Source: Caproicibacterium argilliputei
GTDB taxonomy: Bacteria > Bacillota > Clostridia > Oscillospirales > Acutalibacteraceae
Direction: 5' to 3'
NCBI RefSeq assembly: GCF_029211325.2
Contig: NZ_CP135996.1
Span: 2,356,001 to 2,420,000 of the forward strand
DNA length: 64,000 nucleotides
Made by a program: the position numbers and the translations under genes. Below are positions 61,275 to 64,000 of the stretch, in pieces; positions within the stretch are counted from its first letter, which is position 1, and every line of letters begins with the position of its first letter. The notes under the pieces were generated by a model that was not told the origin of the DNA, searched no databases, and saw only the letters and a program-made list of their open reading frames with translations.

Positions 61275-62084
61275 TTTCTGCTCGCCGCAGTCCAGCATCC
61301 AGCGGATAGCTTCCTCTAAGTGCCGGTTCCAATAGTACCAGTCGTGGTTGCCATCCTCTTCCTGATACACAAACGGATAGTGCTCCTCCGTCAGGAAGTC
61401 GCGCAAACGGTGCACATTTTGAATCAGGAAATCATCCCTGCCGACTGTCAGGTAGAACGGAATCCAGTCCTTACCCTCCTGCTTCAGCTTCTTGATAAGG
61501 TACGCCGGGTCCGCGTCGCTGCCCTTTGCCCGGCTCAGGTCACCGAATGTAGTCAAGTAATACGCGTAGTTGGCAATGCCGGTGCCCTCGCCGTCTTCGG
61601 TAATCTCGGCAAGCTGGTCAATCAGCACTGCCGGAGAAAATAGAAGCGCCTTGCAAAACTGCTCCGGATACATCAGCGCGGTATGCTCCGCACCGAAGCC
61701 GCCCATGGAAGCGCCGCCGATAAAGACGTCCTCTTTTTTGCGGGAAAGGCCAAACGTGCGCTCCATAAAGTCCGGCAGTTCCTCCCCCACGAAGCGGCAG
61801 TAAGCATAACCGGTCGCCGGACGGTCCAGATAAAAACTATTGTCACCGTTGGGCATGACCACTGCCAGATTGTACCGGTCGGCAATCTGGGCAATATCCG
61901 TTTTGAGCAGCCAGTCCTTGCTGCAGTCCGAGTAACCGTGCAGCAGATACAGCGTTTTCATCGGCCGGTTGTAATGTTCGTTATCCCGGCGCATCCACGG
62001 CTCCGCGTCGGTTGGAAGCAGCACGTCCACATTGGTGCGCTTGGACAGTGCAAAAGAATGAAACGTTCCTTGAAAAACCGCCAT
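61272..62084 (-). CDS. Alpha/beta-hydrolase, esterase D type
   Basis: 270 residues. TLYLLHGYSDCSKDW (oxyanion HG motif) at about 44-58, nucleophile in FIGGASMGGFGA (Ser about 121), a likely Asp near VGRDD, and the catalytic His in EEDGNHDWYYW. The family (esterase D/tributyrin esterase EstA) acts on short-chain acyl esters; deacetylation of plant polysaccharides is possible given the neighbours. No signal peptide. AGGAGG precedes the ATG. The gene follows the ABC exporter gene by 24 bases, so co-transcription is likely. Confidence 0.9.
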   Translation of the reverse strand: MAVFQGTFHSFALSKRTNVDVLLPTDAEPWMRRDNEHYNRPMKTLYLLHGYSDCSKDWLLKTDIAQIADRYNLAVVMPNGDNSFYLDRPATGYAYCRFVGEELPDFMERTFGLSRKKEDVFIGGASMGGFGAEHTALMYPEQFCKALLFSPAVLIDQLAEITEDGEGTGIANYAYYLTTFGDLSRAKGSDADPAYLIKKLKQEGKDWIPFYLTVGRDDFLIQNVHRLRDFLTEEHYPFVYQEEDGNHDWYYWNRHLEEAIRWMLDCGEQK

Positions 62085-62108
62085 TTGATTTCCTCCTGTA
62101 CGATCTGT

Positions 62109-64000
62109 TTACTCCAGTTCAAATGCGCCGGTATAAAGCTGATAGTACCGGCCTTTCTTTTCAATAAGCTGCTCATGGCTGCCGCGCTCAATGATGCGGC
62201 CGTGGTCCAAAACCATGATTGCGTCTGCGTTGCGCACCGTAGAAAGCCGGTGGGCAATGACAAACACGGTGCGGCCCTGCATCAGCGCATCCATGCCTTT
62301 CTGCACAATGGCTTCCGTGCGTGTGTCAATGGAAGAAGTCGCCTCGTCCAGAATCATGACCGGCGGGTCCGCCGCCGCAGCGCGCGCGATGGAGATAAGC
62401 TGCCGCTGCCCCTGTGAAAGACCGCCGCCGTCCCCTTCCAGCACTGTCTGGTAACCGTCCGGCAGCATCCGGATAAAGCCGTCCGCATTGGCAAGCTTTG
62501 CCGCTGCGACGCATTCCTCGTCTGTGGCATCCAGTTTCCCGTAGCGGATGTTTTCCATCACCGTACCGGTAAAGAGGTTTACATCCTGCAGCACCACGCC
62601 GAGCGAACGGCGTAAATCCGGCTTGCAGATTTTGTTGATATTAATGTCATCGTAGCGGATTTTGCCGTCTGCAATGTCATAAAATCGGTTGATCAGATTG
62701 GTAATAGTCGTTTTGCCGGCGCCGGTTGCGCCGACCAGCGCCACCTTCTGCCCCGGCTTTGCGTACAGCGAGATGTTGTGCAGGACGATTTTGTTTTCCT
62801 CATACCCGAAGTCCACATCGTCAAAAATAATTTTGCCCTGCATCGGGGTGTACGTCAGCGTGCCGTCCTGGTGCGGATGCTTCCACGCCCAAACATCGGT
62901 GCGCTGCTCGCACTCAACGATCTTTCCGTTTTCTTTCTTGGCGTTCACCAGGGTTACGTAGCCGTCGTCCGTTTCGCTCTTCTCATCCAAAAAGGCGAAG
63001 ATACGGGAAGCGCCCGCCAGCGCCATAACGACCATGTTGAGCTGCATGGAAACCTGCCCCATCGGCATGATGAACCCTCTGGAAAGGGTCAGGAACGCAA
63101 CAATAGTGCCGATGGTCAGCACATTGACTCCGCCAAGGTACAGGTTGTGCACACCGGCGATGCCCGCCGCGCCGCCGACAATGGCCAGCAGAACATACAG
63201 CAGGTACCCCATGTTGTTGACAACCGGCATGGTGATATTGGAGAAGGTATTGGCCTTTGCGGCGCTTTCGCAGAGCGCTTCGTTGCGCTTGTCAAACGCC
63301 TTTTCTGCTTCTTCTTCATGGCAGAAGACCTTGATGACCTTCTGTCCGTTAATCATTTCTTCAATGAAGCCGTCCAATGCGCCCAGGTCGTCCTGCTGGC
63401 GCACGAAGTACGAACTGCTCTTTCCCACAATTCCCTTAATGGCGCGCAGCAGCAGGAATGCGAAAATAACCACAAACACTGTCAGACCAATGCTGAGCGA
63501 AAGCATGGAAACAAACACCGCCAGAATGGACATGACCGAAGAAATCATCTGCGGCAGACTCTGGGAAATCATCTGGCGCAGGGTGTCTGTATCGTTTGTA
63601 TAGTAGCTCATCACGTCGCCGTGCGTATGTGTGTCGAAGTACTTGAGCGGCAGCGTCTGCATATGCTCGAACATCTCGTCCCGAATATGCTTCAGCGTAC
63701 CTTGCTCTACCACGACCATGACCCTGTTGTAAATCAGCGTCGCCACCACACCGGTCAGGTACAGCGTACCCATCATCAGCAGCACATGGAACAGCCCGGA
63801 AAAGTTCGCATTTTTGGTGCCGACCAGCGGCATGATGTAGCTGTCAATCAGCGTTTTCAGGAACAGCGAAGACGCCGCGTTGACCGCCGCGCTGATGATG
63901 ATGCACACAAAAACCAGAATCATCTGCGCGCGGTACTGCCCCATATACTTGAGCAGGCGCTTGATGGTGCCCGGTTTGATAGAGCCCATGGGCAAACCTT
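62109..64000 (-). CDS. ABC exporter with fused membrane and ATPase domains, 5' end outside window
   Basis: At least 630 residues. Six membrane helices (about 20-310) of the exporter type, then an ATPase with Walker A VGATGAGKTTI, signature LSQGQRQLISIA, Walker B VMILDEATSSID and the HRLSTV switch His. The catalytic Glu follows Walker B (DE), so this half can hydrolyse ATP. The frame continues to the window edge without a convincing start (codons before 63993 read Gly-Leu-Pro), and relatives carry a short extra N-terminus, so the start lies outside. Such half-exporters often pair with a second gene upstream (LmrC/LmrD type). Substrate unknown. Confidence 0.92.
   Translation of the reverse strand, partial: GLPMGSIKPGTIKRLLKYMGQYRAQMILVFVCIIISAAVNAASSLFLKTLIDSYIMPLVGTKNANFSGLFHVLLMMGTLYLTGVVATLIYNRVMVVVEQGTLKHIRDEMFEHMQTLPLKYFDTHTHGDVMSYYTNDTDTLRQMISQSLPQMISSVMSILAVFVSMLSLSIGLTVFVVIFAFLLLRAIKGIVGKSSSYFVRQQDDLGALDGFIEEMINGQKVIKVFCHEEEAEKAFDKRNEALCESAAKANTFSNITMPVVNNMGYLLYVLLAIVGGAAGIAGVHNLYLGGVNVLTIGTIVAFLTLSRGFIMPMGQVSMQLNMVVMALAGASRIFAFLDEKSETDDGYVTLVNAKKENGKIVECEQRTDVWAWKHPHQDGTLTYTPMQGKIIFDDVDFGYEENKIVLHNISLYAKPGQKVALVGATGAGKTTITNLINRFYDIADGKIRYDDININKICKPDLRRSLGVVLQDVNLFTGTVMENIRYGKLDATDEECVAAAKLANADGFIRMLPDGYQTVLEGDGGGLSQGQRQLISIARAAAADPPVMILDEATSSIDTRTEAIVQKGMDALMQGRTVFVIAHRLSTVRNADAIMVLDHGRIIERGSHEQLIEKKGRYYQLYTGAFELE

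Overview
The window looks like a chromosomal piece of a spore-forming, plant-polysaccharide-degrading Clostridia member, probably of the Oscillospiraceae/Ruminococcaceae type. The reasons are an spoIIE gene, a T-box leader before trpS, Gram-positive lipoprotein signals, GntR/TetR/Rrf2/DtxR regulators of Firmicutes type, strong AGGAGG ribosome sites, and a GC-rich backbone that contrasts with one AT-rich island. No rRNA or tRNA gene was seen, and no CRISPR array.

Layout. 1-13.6 kb: a truncated lipoprotein gene, a GIDE-like membrane protein, spoIIE, a MocR-type aminotransferase, T-box-trpS, three tandem YbhN/UPF0104 membrane proteins, a Ca2+-type P-ATPase and a small DUF6514-like protein. 13.6-16.8 kb: a GntR-ABC ATPase-permease operon of YtrABC type. 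16.9-27.2 kb: carbohydrate use. This part holds a GH27 glycosidase, an aldose-1-epimerase, an unusual ArsR-type regulator, and a five-gene arabinan operon (binding protein, two permeases, GH51, GH43). 27.3-36.9 kb: a Cys-rich small protein, an HTH-ABC operon, a patatin, a YhgE/Pip protein with a divergent TetR gene, an Rrf2 regulator and MntH.

37.1-54.1 kb is an AT-rich accessory island with relics of IS5, IS481/IS3-like, IS3 and IS256 elements. It carries (a) a type III-B CRISPR (Cmr) operon, cmr1-2-3-4-5-6, followed by a CorA-like two-TM membrane protein. Cas10/Cmr2 has GGDD but no HD nuclease domain, and cmr1 is split by a complete IS5-family copy with perfect 14-bp terminal repeats and a CTAA target duplication. 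It also carries (b) a compact operon of a secreted 141-residue protein, three polytopic membrane proteins, an ABC ATPase and an anchored exported protein.

54.1-64 kb returns to the backbone: an HMA-domain protein and a DtxR-family regulator, a flavodoxin/DUF3793/DUF2325 operon with a divergent methyltransferase, a GH127 beta-L-arabinofuranosidase with a divergent AraC regulator, a coiled-coil protein, an esterase, and an ABC exporter cut by the window end. Five sites of the form GTTAG-N6-CTAAC (one to two positions variable) sit in the promoters of the DtxR-family gene, the flavodoxin operon and the methyltransferase. A sixth, one mismatch away, sits in the mntH leader, suggesting one metal-responsive regulon.

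The most interesting parts are the Cmr/CorA-like cluster with its reversible-looking IS5 insertion, the unexplained secreted-protein/ABC operon, and the GTTAG-N6-CTAAC regulon.
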